Origin: Bdellovibrionales bacterium
Lineage (GTDB): Bacteria; Bdellovibrionota; Bdellovibrionia; Bdellovibrionales; UBA1609
NCBI GenBank assembly: GCA_023301025.1
Contig: JALZUR010000015.1
Span: 1-64,000 of the forward strand
Length of the DNA: 64,000 nucleotides
Direction of reading: 5' to 3'
Within the stretch, counting starts at the first letter, position 1, and each line of letters starts with the position of its first letter. The notes under the pieces are model-generated. The model made no database searches, was not told the DNA's origin, and saw only the letters and a program-made list of their open reading frames with translations. A program made the position numbers and the translations under genes. Positions 1-9,441 of the stretch are shown in pieces.

Positions 1-132
1 AAGAAAGCTACGAAGAAGAAAGCTACTAAAAAGAAGTCTACTAAGAAAAAAGCTACTAAAAAGAAGACTACTAAAAGAAAAGCTGCAAAAAGAAAGCCTG
101 CTAAGAAGAAAACTACTCGTAGAAAGAAGTAA
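1..132 (+). CDS. Histone H1-like Lys/Ala/Thr-rich protein, C-terminal end only
   Basis: Reading frame 1 is open from the window edge to a TAA at 130-132 and gives a tail of 43 residues made almost wholly of Lys, Ala, Thr and Arg. It is built of imperfect KKATKK-type units and ends in TTRRKK. Such tails are typical of bacterial histone H1/Hc1-like nucleoid proteins, which bind DNA through charge and compact the chromosome. The start and any globular N-terminal domain lie outside the window, so the family is inferred from composition. A strong terminator follows at once. The track missed this gene because it is cut by the window edge. Confidence 0.75.
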   Translation, partial: KKATKKKATKKKSTKKKATKKKTTKRKAAKRKPAKKKTTRRKK

Positions 133-171
133 GAGCTTTTTTTCTCAAGAATTAAAATTATTTCGTTTTGG

Positions 172-201
172 AAGCCCAGTTTATGCTGGGCTTTCTTTTT
201 T
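172..201 (+). terminator. Rho-independent terminator after the histone-like gene
   Basis: An 8-bp perfect stem AAGCCCAG/CTGGGCTT encloses a 6-nt loop and is followed by TCTTTTTT. It lies 40 bases after the stop codon of the Lys-rich gene and separates it from mdh. Confidence 0.88.
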
Positions 202-299
202 GAATCAAATCGATGTCTTTAAGTCTTATGGACTTGCCCCTAAAATTAATTAGTGTTTTAAGATCTAATACTTAAATTTAATCAATCTATGGAGAATTT

Positions 300-1253
300 A
301 TGTCTGAAAAGATATTTAAAAGAAAAAAAATTGCAGTCATTGGGGCAGGTTTTGTCGGTTCGACTTGTGCTCATTGGGCAGCACAAAAAGAACTTGGTGA
401 TGTTATTTTATTAGATATAAATGAAGGTTCAGCTAAAGGAAAAGCCTTAGATCTTTTTGAAGCTGCTCCAGTTGAAGGCTTTGACAGTAATGTGACGGGG
501 ACTTCAAGTTACAGTGATATTGCTGGTTCGGACATTGTCATCATTACAGCGGGACTTCCAAGAAAACCAGGGATGAGTAGGGATGATCTGCTGGATACAA
601 ATGCTAAAATAATGAAGTCCGTGTGTGAGGGTGTTAAAGAGAATGCTCCAGAATCTATAGTGATTATTGTTTCTAATCCACTAGACGCCATGACTTACAT
701 TGCTCATAAAACTCTTGGCTTTCCAACCAATAGAGTGATCGGTATGGCTGGTATTTTAGACAGTGCTAGATTTAGGGCTTTTCTAGCAGAAGAAACTGGC
801 TGCAGTGTTAAAGACATCCAGGCTTTTGTATTAGGAGGGCATGGAGATACAATGGTTCCTATGCCTAGACATTGTACAATTGGAGGTGTTCCATTAACTG
901 AAATGATCTCGCAAGAGCGCATTGATAAAATTGTTGAAAGAACACGTAAGGGTGGTGCTGAGATAGTTGGGCATTTAAAAACAGGTTCTGCATATTATGC
1001 GCCCTCAAGAAGTGCTGTTGAAATGGCAGAAGCTATTTTAAAAGATCAGAATAGAGTTTTACCATGCGCAGCTTACTTAGATGGCGAATATGGATATGAA
1101 AAACTTTTTGTTGGTGTTTTATGTCAATTAAATGGACGTGGAATGGATAAGGTTTTTACATTAAAACTAAACGATGAAGAAAAAGCAGGTCTTGCAAATT
1201 CGGTAGAAGCTGTAAAAGGCCTAATGGCAGACTTAGAAAAGTTAGGATATTAA
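300..1253 (+). CDS. mdh: Malate dehydrogenase (LDH-like type)
   Basis: The 317-residue protein oxidises malate to oxaloacetate with NAD in the TCA cycle. The Rossmann motif GAGFVG is at residues 15-20, with an acidic residue (LLDI) after the second strand. The mobile substrate loop carries RKPGMSR, the arginine set of malate rather than lactate enzymes, and the catalytic His is in GGHGDTMVP near residue 181. Length fits the LDH-like MDH group (about 310). GGAG lies 6 bases before the ATG. It leads mdh-sucC-sucD: sucC starts 4 bases after its stop, so the three are surely co-transcribed and encode consecutive TCA-cycle steps. Confidence 0.95.
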   Translation: MSEKIFKRKKIAVIGAGFVGSTCAHWAAQKELGDVILLDINEGSAKGKALDLFEAAPVEGFDSNVTGTSSYSDIAGSDIVIITAGLPRKPGMSRDDLLDTNAKIMKSVCEGVKENAPESIVIIVSNPLDAMTYIAHKTLGFPTNRVIGMAGILDSARFRAFLAEETGCSVKDIQAFVLGGHGDTMVPMPRHCTIGGVPLTEMISQERIDKIVERTRKGGAEIVGHLKTGSAYYAPSRSAVEMAEAILKDQNRVLPCAAYLDGEYGYEKLFVGVLCQLNGRGMDKVFTLKLNDEEKAGLANSVEAVKGLMADLEKLGY

Positions 1254-1257
1254 AATT

Positions 1258-2427
1258 ATGAACATTCATGAGTATCAAGCAAAAAGTATTTTTAAAAATT
1301 ATAAAATTCCAGTTCTAGAAGGTGTAATGGTCACTTCTGAAGATGAAGTGGATGCAGCTTTAAATAAATTAGACACCAGTCTTTGGGTTGTGAAAGCTCA
1401 AATACATGCGGGTGGAAGAGGTAAAGCTGGTGGAGTTAAACTTGCTAAGACTAAAGACCAGGTTAAGCCACTTGTTAAAGAACTTCTTGGAAAAACTTTA
1501 GTTACACATCAAACAGGTCCAGAAGGTAAAGAAGTTCAACGCGTTTACATAGAGTCTGGATGTGACATAAAAAAAGAGTATTACTTTGCTCTATTAGTTG
1601 ATCGCGCTTGTAGCAGTGTTTCAATGATTGCAAGCTCTGAGGGCGGGGTCGATATTGAAGAGGTCGCTGACAATCGTCCAGAAAAAATCATAACCCTCTC
1701 TATTGACCCTTCAGTTGGGCTTACTGCATTTAAAGCAAGAGAAGCTGCATTTGCTATGGGTTTTGAAGAAAAGGTCGCTATCAAAGCCTCAACAGTGTTT
1801 ATGAAGCTTTACCAAGTATTTATGGATAAAGACTGTTCTATGGTTGAAATAAACCCTTTAGTTGAAACAAATGACGGTCAAGTTGTAGCTCTTGATGCAA
1901 AGGTTAACTTTGATTCTAATGCTTTATACAGACATCCTGATGTTGTTGAGTTAAGAGATTTTTCTGAAGAAGACCCTTCTGAAACAGAAGCTCAAAACCA
2001 TGACCTAGCTTTTATTAAGTTAGATGGAAATATTGGCTGTTTAGTAAACGGTGCCGGTCTAGCAATGTCTACGATGGATATTATAAAGCTATATGGCGGT
2101 AATCCTGCAAACTTTTTAGATGTCGGTGGTGGTGCTGACAAAAAAAAGGTTACAGAGGCTTTTAAAATTATTTTAAAAGATCCGGGTGTAAAGGCTATAT
2201 TGGTTAATATTTTTGGTGGCATCATGAAGTGCGATATTATTGCAGAGGGTGTAGTAGCAGCTTCAAAAGATTTAGGCCTAAACGTTCCACTTGTAGTTAG
2301 ACTTGCTGGAACAAATGTAGAAAAAGGAAAAGAAATCCTTAAACAAAGTGGTTTAAATATTATACCTGCTGATACTTTAGCTGAAGCAGCAGACAAAGTT
2401 GTTAATTCTGTAAAAGGAGAGTCTTAA
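1258..2427 (+). CDS. sucC: Succinyl-CoA synthetase, beta subunit (ADP-forming type)
   Basis: The 389-residue beta subunit has an N-terminal ATP-grasp domain (MNIHEYQAK start, [13 protein letters not shown] near residue 53, acidic metal ligands in MVEINPLV) and a C-terminal CoA-ligase domain ([30 protein letters not shown]). With SucD it interconverts succinyl-CoA and succinate while making ATP or GTP. Length is that of the E. coli protein. Its TAA overlaps the ATG of sucD by one base, indicating coupled translation of the two subunits. Confidence 0.96.
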   Translation: MNIHEYQAKSIFKNYKIPVLEGVMVTSEDEVDAALNKLDTSLWVVKAQIHAGGRGKAGGVKLAKTKDQVKPLVKELLGKTLVTHQTGPEGKEVQRVYIESGCDIKKEYYFALLVDRACSSVSMIASSEGGVDIEEVADNRPEKIITLSIDPSVGLTAFKAREAAFAMGFEEKVAIKASTVFMKLYQVFMDKDCSMVEINPLVETNDGQVVALDAKVNFDSNALYRHPDVVELRDFSEEDPSETEAQNHDLAFIKLDGNIGCLVNGAGLAMSTMDIIKLYGGNPANFLDVGGGADKKKVTEAFKIILKDPGVKAILVNIFGGIMKCDIIAEGVVAASKDLGLNVPLVVRLAGTNVEKGKEILKQSGLNIIPADTLAEAADKVVNSVKGES

Positions 2428-3296
2428 TGTCTATTCTTGTCGATAAAAATACTAAAGTTATTTGCCAAGGGATCACAGGGTCTCAAGGTTCATTTCACAC
2501 AAGCCAAGCTATTGAGTATGGCACAAATATGGTTGGCGGCGTAACACCAGGAAAAGGTGGACAAACGCATCTTGATTTGCCTGTTTTTAACACTGTTAAA
2601 GAAGCAAAAGAAGCTACAGGTTGTAATGCTTCAGTTATCTATGTTCCTCCTGCCTTCGCTGCAGATTCAATAATGGAAGCAGTTGATGCAGAACTTGATC
2701 TTGTTGTTTGTATCACAGAAGGGATTCCTGTTCTTGATATGGTTCGAGCAAAAGAATACTTAAAAGGTAAAAAGACCAGACTTATTGGGCCAAACTGTCC
2801 AGGTGTTATAACTCCTGACCAGTGTAAAATTGGTATTATGCCGGGTTACATTCATAAAACTGGAAATGTTGGTGTGGTTTCTAAATCAGGAACTCTGACG
2901 TACGAAGCTGTTGCGCAGCTTAGTGCAGTTGGTCTTGGTCAATCAACATGTGTTGGTATTGGTGGTGATCCAGTGAATGGTACAGATTTTATTGATGTGC
3001 TTAAAATGTTTCAAGACGATAAAAACACGGAAGCCGTTATTATGATTGGTGAAATTGGTGGGACAGCTGAAGAAGAAGCTGCAGAGTATATTAAAGCTAA
3101 TTTTACAAAACCAATTGCAGCATTTATTGCGGGCTCTACTGCCCCTGCCGGTAAGAGGATGGGACACGCTGGCGCAATAGTTAGTGGTGGTAAAGGAACA
3201 GCCGAGGCCAAATTTGCGGCTTTAAGCGATGCAGGTTGTAAAATTGCTCGAAGCCCTGCTGATATGGGTAAAACAATTAAAGAGGCTTTAGGTTAA
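2427..3296 (+). CDS. sucD: Succinyl-CoA synthetase, alpha subunit
   Basis: The 289-residue alpha subunit has the CoA-binding Rossmann domain ([11 protein letters not shown] at the N-terminus, [10 protein letters not shown] in the middle) and the phosphohistidine loop [17 protein letters not shown] near residue 247, which carries the phosphoryl group between succinyl phosphate and nucleotide. GGAGA sits just upstream inside the end of sucC. It closes the mdh-sucCD block; ndk follows after 60 bases in the same direction, fitting a role in trading the nucleoside triphosphate produced. Confidence 0.96.
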   Translation: MSILVDKNTKVICQGITGSQGSFHTSQAIEYGTNMVGGVTPGKGGQTHLDLPVFNTVKEAKEATGCNASVIYVPPAFAADSIMEAVDAELDLVVCITEGIPVLDMVRAKEYLKGKKTRLIGPNCPGVITPDQCKIGIMPGYIHKTGNVGVVSKSGTLTYEAVAQLSAVGLGQSTCVGIGGDPVNGTDFIDVLKMFQDDKNTEAVIMIGEIGGTAEEEAAEYIKANFTKPIAAFIAGSTAPAGKRMGHAGAIVSGGKGTAEAKFAALSDAGCKIARSPADMGKTIKEALG

Positions 3297-3356
3297 AATT
3301 ATTTTTGAAATTATAATTTTATACTCATTTTTATATCTAATTTAAGGAGAATTATC

Positions 3357-3776
3357 TTGGAACAAACATTCAGTATCATAAAACCAAATGCTGTTAAAAA
3401 AAACTCAATAGGTGAAATCGTTTCTATTTTTGAAAAGAACAACCTTAAAATTGCAGCGTCAAAGCTGACTCATCTAACAAAATCTAAGTGTGAGGAGTTT
3501 TATGCTGAACACAAAGAACGTCCTTTTTTTGGAGAGCTTGTTGAGTTCATGACTTCCGGCCCTGTGGTGCTTATGGTTTTATCAGGAGAAGGTGCTGTAG
3601 CAAAAAATAGAGAAATCATGGGTGCAACAAATCCTGAAGAAGCAGCTGAAGGAACTATCAGGAAACTTTATGGTGATAGCTTAGGTGAAAATGCCGTTCA
3701 TGGAAGTGACTCTCCCGAGAGTGCTGATCGTGAAATCTCACTTTTCTTTGAAAAAGCTGAAATAGTTAACGTTTAA
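3357..3776 (+). CDS. ndk: Nucleoside diphosphate kinase
   Basis: The 139-residue enzyme moves the terminal phosphate of ATP to other nucleoside diphosphates through a phosphohistidine. The family signature [10 protein letters not shown] has the active His at residue 115, and the N-terminal [11 protein letters not shown] strand is standard. The start codon is TTG, supported by AAGGAGA 7 bases upstream; no better start is near. Length is normal for the family. A terminator hairpin follows the gene, so it ends the transcript that begins with mdh or has its own short unit. Confidence 0.96.
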   Translation: MEQTFSIIKPNAVKKNSIGEIVSIFEKNNLKIAASKLTHLTKSKCEEFYAEHKERPFFGELVEFMTSGPVVLMVLSGEGAVAKNREIMGATNPEEAAEGTIRKLYGDSLGENAVHGSDSPESADREISLFFEKAEIVNV

Positions 3777-3782
3777 TACGTT

Positions 3783-3818
3783 ACAAGGGCTTCAATGAGT
3801 TGAATTCCTTGTTTTTCT
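3783..3818 (+). terminator. Terminator after ndk
   Basis: The outer arms ACAAGG and CCTTGT and the inner arms TTCAA and TTGAA form a two-part hairpin with a TGAG loop, followed by TTTTTCTT. It lies directly after ndk and before the TPR lipoprotein gene. Confidence 0.75.
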
Positions 3819-3834
3819 TATTTAGGATGAACAT

Positions 3835-4644
3835 GTGAAATATTTATCCTTTATTCTATTATTAGTATTCTTTTCTAGCTGTGCCTCCAATAAAAAGATC
3901 AATGGTCAAAATATTGGTGTAAAAAAACAGTCAAAAATTGAAGCCCTGAACGAGAAAGCTGATCTTTATATTTCAATTGGAGACAACTTAGTTAATAGAT
4001 CAAAAGTTGCCAGGGCCACTGAAAATTATAAACGCGCTATTAAACTTACGCCAAATAATTATGAGGCACATTTTAAATTAGGTCGTCTTCTTTTGAAAAG
4101 AGGCTTTTTTAAAGAGGGCCTAGCGTCAATCAATAAGGCCGTAAAAATTAACAAAAACTATACAGAAGCCTACACATTTTTAGCGTATTATTTTTATAAA
4201 AGAAATAGAATTAAACTTGCAAAAAGGTTTGTTGATAAAGCCTCGGAAGATTTAATTTACTACAATCAAGAAAAAATTTGGGCTTTAAAACTTAAGGTTT
4301 ATAAAATGCTGTCTTTAAAAGATCAGATTAATGAAGTGGCGCTAAAAGCTTTTTCTACTATTCCCATGTCTTGTAGCAACAGAGTAAGTATTGCTTTGGA
4401 TCTGACTCAAATGAATTTTAAAAGACCAGCCTTAAAATCAATCAAACAGGCTTCAATGTTTTGTAAAACAAAGAAACAAAAATTAAAACTCTCCTACGTA
4501 AAGGGTTATGTGTATTACAAAAAAGGCGAATATGCTGTGGCTAAAGAACTTTTATTAAAAGTTTTAGCTATTGATAATTCACTTAACGACTTAGTACCAA
4601 ATCTTTTACTGAGCATAGATAAAAAAATGGAGTCATCTAACTGA
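3835..4644 (+). CDS. TPR lipoprotein, PilF/PilW-like
   Basis: The 269-residue product starts with a lipoprotein signal peptide (lipobox FFSSC, lipidated Cys at about residue 16) followed by tetratricopeptide-type repeats (for example YEAHFKLGRLLLKRGFFKEG). GTG is the start, with AGGA shortly upstream. PilF/PilW proteins are outer-membrane pilotins for type IV pilus secretins. In gamma-proteobacteria pilF sits between ndk and rodZ, and here it lies between ndk and a RodZ-like gene, which supports the assignment beyond the generic TPR fold. Its stop overlaps the next ATG by one base. The exact role is inferred from synteny. Confidence 0.6.
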   Translation: MKYLSFILLLVFFSSCASNKKINGQNIGVKKQSKIEALNEKADLYISIGDNLVNRSKVARATENYKRAIKLTPNNYEAHFKLGRLLLKRGFFKEGLASINKAVKINKNYTEAYTFLAYYFYKRNRIKLAKRFVDKASEDLIYYNQEKIWALKLKVYKMLSLKDQINEVALKAFSTIPMSCSNRVSIALDLTQMNFKRPALKSIKQASMFCKTKKQKLKLSYVKGYVYYKKGEYAVAKELLLKVLAIDNSLNDLVPNLLLSIDKKMESSN

Positions 4645-5594
4645 TGGATTTTGGCGATAGATTAAAAAGTGGTAGAGAAAGTAAAGGCTTAACCTTACAA
4701 CAGGTTTCTAGAGAACTTAAAATCAACTTAAACATATTAAAAAAAGTTGAAAATTCAGATGCTGGTGGACTGCCAAACGCGACATCAACCAAAGGTTTTA
4801 TAAGATCATACGCGCAACACATCAGCATCGATTCAACTCCTTTAATAGATAGCTATTTAGAAAAGCTAGAAAGTGAAAGTAAAAATAAATCAGTTCAGAA
4901 CTCTGTTTTAAATGAAGCGAATGAGCCAGCGCCTTTTTTTCTAAGTGTATTTATACAAAAAAAAGTTTTACCAGTTTTAGTTTTGGCTTTAGTACTTGGT
5001 TTGGGATATTTCTCTTATAATTACTTAGATGAAATTGAAGATCTTTTTTCTAAAACTAATTTAACCGATAGTATTAGTAGTGATACTGCATTAGATGATG
5101 AGCCTGATACTGAAACAATAATTTCTGAAGCTCAAGACATAAGACTTAAAGACGTTAAAGTATTAACGGCCAAATCAAGCGAACAAAAAATTGAGGAAAG
5201 TTCAGTTGAAAAAGAAGAAGTTAGCGCTTCTGCAGAAAAAAATAATTTAAATAAAAAAGTAGAAGAGAAATCTGACCAGAGCAATGCTGCTGCTAATATA
5301 TCTGAAGCAACAGATACAGCTGATGCAATGAAGAAAGAAAATCATATTGAGGCCAAACTTGTTATTGAACCTCTTTCAGAAAGTTATGCTTATTATAAAG
5401 ATCAAAACTCTGACAAAGTATTAACTTTAAAGTTACAGCCTACTGTAAAAAGAGTTCTTAAATTTACCACAGCTGAAATTACTTTTGCTGATGCTGGTGC
5501 TGTAAGCTTAATTCTTAACGGAAAAGACATTGGCTCTCCAGGAGTTTTTGCAGAGAGAAAAACAATTAAATTTCCTTCATTAGAAGGTTTATGA
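4644..5594 (+). CDS. rodZ: RodZ-like helix-turn-helix membrane protein
   Basis: Residues 1-75 form a cytoplasmic Xre-type helix-turn-helix domain (LTLQQVSRELKINLNILKKVE), a single transmembrane helix spans about 109-127, and an acidic Ser/Lys-rich linker leads to a periplasmic C-terminal domain near 230-316 that looks like DUF4115. This order defines RodZ, which links MreB to the elongation machinery in rod-shaped cells. Length (316) is close to the family norm. It overlaps both neighbours, by one base upstream and by four bases (ATGA) downstream, so the three genes are translated as a block. mreB is elsewhere in the window (42.1 kb). Confidence 0.75.
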   Translation: MDFGDRLKSGRESKGLTLQQVSRELKINLNILKKVENSDAGGLPNATSTKGFIRSYAQHISIDSTPLIDSYLEKLESESKNKSVQNSVLNEANEPAPFFLSVFIQKKVLPVLVLALVLGLGYFSYNYLDEIEDLFSKTNLTDSISSDTALDDEPDTETIISEAQDIRLKDVKVLTAKSSEQKIEESSVEKEEVSASAEKNNLNKKVEEKSDQSNAAANISEATDTADAMKKENHIEAKLVIEPLSESYAYYKDQNSDKVLTLKLQPTVKRVLKFTTAEITFADAGAVSLILNGKDIGSPGVFAERKTIKFPSLEGL

Positions 5595-6784
5595 AGTTTT
5601 ATTACTACTTGTTAGTAATACTTTTTTTATATCTGATAAGTGGCCTGTACTATTCAAATTTAGATTCAAATATAGTTGTGCAGAACACAGCACTCTCTTT
5701 TGATGAAACGCCAGAATTTTATGACTATTCAGGTGTCTTAAATGTCCACTCAAGAAAAAGTACTGGTAGTGCTTCAATTCAAGATATAATCAAAGTTGCA
5801 AATGACACAGACTTAGATTTTATCATTTTTAATGAAGAGTCGCCTTTAGGTCGTAAAGAGCCACCATCTATTAATTATGGAGGCTTGTCTGTTTTTTATG
5901 GACTAGAACTTCCTTATAAGAATACTTCAATCTTATATGTAGATCCTGAGAATAATAAAACGTTTACGACAAACTCTGAGATACAAATCTTTCTTTCAGA
6001 TTATTTTGTTAATGGTGGTGATGAATTTGTAGTTCTAGCACACCCTGAACGATTGGGTTATGAGTGGAAAGAAGATGTTCCAGATAAAATTACGGGTATA
6101 GAAATTTTAAATTTAAGAGAAGTTTGGAGAACCGCTTGGAATAGTAATAAATTTCTTTTCTTAAAGGCCTTAGTTTTTTATCCTTTTAATTCGGATTTAT
6201 TCTTTTTAAATATTTATTCTGATGCATCAGTTTCTAGAGACCTTTGGGATAAATGGAATTTAGGACAAGCTGTTTTTGGCTATTTAGGATCTGATGTGAA
6301 TTCTAAATTAAGATTAGGTGAAAAATTTATTAGATTCCCAAGCTATAAATCTATTTTTAAGATGGCTAAAAATCATATAGTTGTTAACGAAGAACTTACA
6401 TCTTTACAAAAAGATAAACTGATCTTTAAAGCACTCGCAGAGGGAAGTAGTTATTTTTCAATTGATATCTTTGGTAACCCCTCTGGTTTTATTTTTTATG
6501 CTTTAACAAATTCAAATAAAAAACTTTTAATGGGATCAAGTGTTCAAAAAGATAAGGTAAAAGAGTTAGCTGTTAACCTACCAAAAACAAAGGTAGAGAC
6601 AAAAGTACTTTTATTTAAAGATTCTAAACTTTTAAAAAAGAGTGATAGAGAGTTTAAACTTAATAACATACAGGCTGGCGTTTATAGAGTTGAAGTACAT
6701 CTTGAAAAAAAAAGTTTTCTTTTTAGTAAAAAGAAATGGGTTCCTTGGGTTATTTCAAATGCTATTACAGTTACGGAACCTTAA
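5591..6784 (+). CDS. Membrane-anchored PHP-domain-like protein, metal ligands largely lost
   Basis: After an N-terminal membrane anchor (residues about 3-20) the 397-residue protein follows the layout of PHP/CehA-type metallohydrolases: VLNVHSR for the usual HxH, DLDFIIFNEE where ITDHN is normal, VLAHPERLG, GIEILN, and LGSDVN where GSDAH is normal. Several metal-binding His/Asp residues are therefore replaced, so it may not be catalytic. A beta-rich C-terminal part (about 300-397) has no family I recognise. It overlaps rodZ by ATGA and so shares its transcript, suggesting a role in the envelope. PHP kinship is inferred from motif order. Confidence 0.55.
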   Translation: MKFYYYLLVILFLYLISGLYYSNLDSNIVVQNTALSFDETPEFYDYSGVLNVHSRKSTGSASIQDIIKVANDTDLDFIIFNEESPLGRKEPPSINYGGLSVFYGLELPYKNTSILYVDPENNKTFTTNSEIQIFLSDYFVNGGDEFVVLAHPERLGYEWKEDVPDKITGIEILNLREVWRTAWNSNKFLFLKALVFYPFNSDLFFLNIYSDASVSRDLWDKWNLGQAVFGYLGSDVNSKLRLGEKFIRFPSYKSIFKMAKNHIVVNEELTSLQKDKLIFKALAEGSSYFSIDIFGNPSGFIFYALTNSNKKLLMGSSVQKDKVKELAVNLPKTKVETKVLLFKDSKLLKKSDREFKLNNIQAGVYRVEVHLEKKSFLFSKKKWVPWVISNAITVTEP

Positions 6785-7067
6785 TCTCGATATTTTGTTC
6801 TAAGGGCCAACACTGGCATGATAGTCTTTCGTTATCTAAAAAGTTTCTTTCTTCTGCTCTTTCTTTTTCAAGTGGCGTACGTTCAGAGACTTTCCCTTTA
6901 ACAACGATCACTCTGCAGGTAGTGCAAATACCTTCACCGCCACAAGAGAATGGTACTGGTATTTTAAAAGATCTAAGTGCTTTTAGTAACGTCCATGTTT
7001 TTAGAGCAGTCTTCTTTAAAATTGCCTCATCATAATGCACCACATAAGAAGTCCTGGATTTAAACAT
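6771..7067 (-). CDS. 2Fe-2S ferredoxin
   Basis: A 98-residue plant-type ferredoxin with the cluster ligands in CGGEGICTTC (Cys42, 48, 51) and a fourth Cys near residue 84 in RLSCQCWP. It would act as a small soluble electron carrier. The track starts it at 7142, but that would run 40 bases into the divergent exonuclease gene; the ATG at 7067 is preceded by AAAGGAGA at ideal spacing and is chosen here. Its 3' end overlaps the end of the PHP-like gene on the other strand by 14 bases. Electron partners are not encoded nearby. Confidence 0.85.
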   Translation of the reverse strand: MFKSRTSYVVHYDEAILKKTALKTWTLLKALRSFKIPVPFSCGGEGICTTCRVIVVKGKVSERTPLEKERAEERNFLDNERLSCQCWPLEQNIEIKVP

Positions 7068-7102
7068 TTGTCTCCTTTTAAAAATAAACGTAATCTCAGA
7101 GT

Positions 7103-7708
7103 ATGAACTATATCGCATTTGACCTTGAAACAACGGGAACATTAGCCGGTATCGATAGAATTGTCGAAATTGGGGCTGTCCGATTTGTTAAAGGTGAACC
7201 TCAAGATATATTTTCAACACTGGTTGATCCGCAAATACCTATACCAGAGGGTGCCTCAAGAGTAAATGGCATCACGGACGACATGGTTACTGGGAAACCG
7301 AAGATTGATGAGTTTTTAGAGTCCTTTACAAAATTTTGTGGAGGTGATCCTTTGGTTGCGCATAATGCTAGTTTTGATTTTAATTTTTTGTTAAATGATT
7401 ATAAAAAATATGAAGAGCTTGCTCCTTCGGGCTTCGTTTTTGACACTTTGTCTTTAGCAAGACGAACGGTCCCAGGACTAAGCAATTATCGTTTGGCTAC
7501 CGTGGCAGGTCATCTTGGTTGTAAATTTGGTATTCTGCATAGAGCTTTTGAGGATGCTGAACTTTGTGGAATGGTTTTTGCCAAACTATTACAAAAGGCG
7601 AACATTGAAACTTATATTGATAGAAAAGTTATAGAACAGCTTCAAGGTAAGTCTTCTTTAAAGTTCCCTTATATTCAAAAATCCGAAGAGCAACTGACAT
7701 TAATATAA
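7103..7708 (+). CDS. DEDDh 3'-5' exonuclease (DnaQ/PolC epsilon type)
   Basis: The 201-residue protein has all exonuclease motifs in order: AFDLETTG (Asp7, Glu9), HNASFDFN (Asp92) and HRAFEDA (His146, Asp151). The spacing and the VNGITDDM segment match the PolC/DnaQ proofreading subfamily. It lacks the C-terminal extension of full DnaQ subunits, so it may be a stand-alone repair exonuclease or a minimal epsilon subunit. It is divergent from the ferredoxin gene with only 35 bases between starts. The Shine-Dalgarno sequence is weak (CTCAGAGT). Confidence 0.85.
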   Translation: MNYIAFDLETTGTLAGIDRIVEIGAVRFVKGEPQDIFSTLVDPQIPIPEGASRVNGITDDMVTGKPKIDEFLESFTKFCGGDPLVAHNASFDFNFLLNDYKKYEELAPSGFVFDTLSLARRTVPGLSNYRLATVAGHLGCKFGILHRAFEDAELCGMVFAKLLQKANIETYIDRKVIEQLQGKSSLKFPYIQKSEEQLTLI

Positions 7709-7758
7709 ATACTAGTTTTTTTAAAATTTATTAAAAGCATCAACATATTTTAAATAAA

Positions 7759-9423
7759 CTATTTTAATTTAAATCGAAAGTTGTGCGCTAAAGGCATTTG
7801 ACGTCCTCTTCCAAAGCTGTGTTTTGATACTCTTATTATTGGAGAAGCTTGCCATCTTTTGAATTCACTTTGGAAGCTCTTGTTCAAAACCCATTTTTCG
7901 AGTTCATTTTTTGCAGATTTTTGATTTGTGATAACGTTAGTAATGGCTTTATCAAGTTTGTCATAAGATGGTAGACTGTCAGAATCTTTTTGATTTGGCC
8001 TTAACTCTGCACTTGGCTCTCTATTAATAATTTCAATAGGAAAACTATTCTTAAATTTTTTTCTATACCATGAACATAAATCGAAGACTTCTGTTTTTAG
8101 TAGATCACCTATAGGCATTAAAGCGCCACATTGATCACCATAAAGTGTGCTGTAGCCAACGCATAATTCTGATTTATTCGATGTTGCTAATAGCAAAGAA
8201 TTATCTTGGTTTGAATAAGTCATTAAAAATAACCCTCTAAGTCTTGCTTGAAGATTTTCATGCATTAGGCCAAAACTACTTTTATCAAATATGCTTTCAT
8301 AATTTCTTAAAACACTTTTATAAGTGTCTTTAAAATCTAGAGTTTTTATTTTTGATGAATGTCCTGATACAAGCTTCTTTGCAAGTTTTAAGCTTAAAGA
8401 GCTACTATGTGGGCCAGGAAGTGCAATGGCTTGAACATTTTTTGTGCCTAATGCACGAACTGCAATAACATAAACGAGAGCTGAGTCGATGCCTCCACTT
8501 AGGCCTAAATGAGCTTTACTAAATCCAGTTTTCTTAAAGTACTCTTTAACAGAAAAAACCAAAGCATTGAAAAGCTCTTCATTTTTATTTGATTTTTTGT
8601 GTTTAATGAGTTTTGAGAGTTTTCCTTCGGTAAAGCTGACAGCTTCTTCAAAAGAAGGAAGTCTTTTAATTTCATTATCTTTTGGATTGATATGAAAAGA
8701 GCTACCATCAAATACAAGTTCATCTTGTGAACCTACCTGATTAACGTAGGTAAAACTACAGTTAAAATTTTTAGTAATCTCTTTTGCAATTTTAGTGCGA
8801 AGTTTAAATTTTTCTTTTGTGAAAGGGGAAGCGCTTATATTTATAAAATAGTCTATGTCGTTTTTTTTTGTAATTGTTTTTTTACTTTTGTTATTGAACA
8901 TTTTTGTAAGAGGATTACTTTCGTAATAATTCTTATTTTCATCAGCCCATATGTCTTCACAAATTGTAATAAAAAGTTTTTTTCCTTTAAGAGATATGCT
9001 GTTGTTTTTGAAGTTCCCACTCTTAAAAAATCTTTTTTCATAAAAAACTTTATAAGATGGTATTAAACTCTTATGAATTGTTTTTCTAATTTTATTATTT
9101 TGTATGAAAAAAGCTGAGTTGTATAAAAAATTTTTTTCTTTTGAAATTCCACCTACTATAATGCTTAAGTTTTTAGGTATGTTTTTAATAAGTTTTTTTA
9201 GATACTTATTTTGTTCTTTTAAAATCTCAGGTCTTTCCAAAAGATCAAATGGAGGATAACCCAATAAACTAAGTTCAGGAAAAACAATTAGGTCTGGTTT
9301 GAGATTTTCTTGGTGAGCTTTAGAAACTGTAGACTTACATGTGTCTAAAATCTTGTTACAATTGTATTCGAAATCACCTAATTTTGGATTTATTTGAGCA
9401 ATTACTATATTTAGCATCCTCAA
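7759..9423 (-). CDS. nadE: Glutamine-dependent NAD+ synthetase
   Basis: The 554-residue two-domain enzyme makes NAD from nicotinate adenine dinucleotide, ATP and glutamine. The N-terminal nitrilase-like glutaminase has the Glu-Lys-Cys triad in FPELSLLGYP (Glu50), HKSLIPSYKV and FITICEDIW. The C-terminal synthetase has the PP-loop LSGGIDSALV near residue 308, NLQARLRG and LLATSNKSELCVGY. Two starts are possible: TTG at 9423 or ATG at 9417, two codons later; the ATG fits the family better. The Flp-type pilin-like gene lies just upstream, 18 bases away, so they may be co-transcribed. Confidence 0.93.
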   Translation of the reverse strand: MRMLNIVIAQINPKLGDFEYNCNKILDTCKSTVSKAHQENLKPDLIVFPELSLLGYPPFDLLERPEILKEQNKYLKKLIKNIPKNLSIIVGGISKEKNFLYNSAFFIQNNKIRKTIHKSLIPSYKVFYEKRFFKSGNFKNNSISLKGKKLFITICEDIWADENKNYYESNPLTKMFNNKSKKTITKKNDIDYFINISASPFTKEKFKLRTKIAKEITKNFNCSFTYVNQVGSQDELVFDGSSFHINPKDNEIKRLPSFEEAVSFTEGKLSKLIKHKKSNKNEELFNALVFSVKEYFKKTGFSKAHLGLSGGIDSALVYVIAVRALGTKNVQAIALPGPHSSSLSLKLAKKLVSGHSSKIKTLDFKDTYKSVLRNYESIFDKSSFGLMHENLQARLRGLFLMTYSNQDNSLLLATSNKSELCVGYSTLYGDQCGALMPIGDLLKTEVFDLCSWYRKKFKNSFPIEIINREPSAELRPNQKDSDSLPSYDKLDKAITNVITNQKSAKNELEKWVLNKSFQSEFKRWQASPIIRVSKHSFGRGRQMPLAHNFRFKLK

Positions 9424-9441
9424 TAAATAGCATTAGAGTTT

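Noticed and set aside
1992-2396. 134-aa minus-strand ORF inside sucC, and similar antisense ORFs at 509-691, 704-922, 1581-1784, 2943-3211
   Set aside because: All lie fully inside strongly supported genes on the other strand, with Ser/Pro/Ile-rich nonsense composition and no ribosome sites.
6736-7035. 99-aa plus-strand ORF opposite the ferredoxin gene
   Set aside because: It is antisense to a ferredoxin with complete cluster ligands and a perfect ribosome site.
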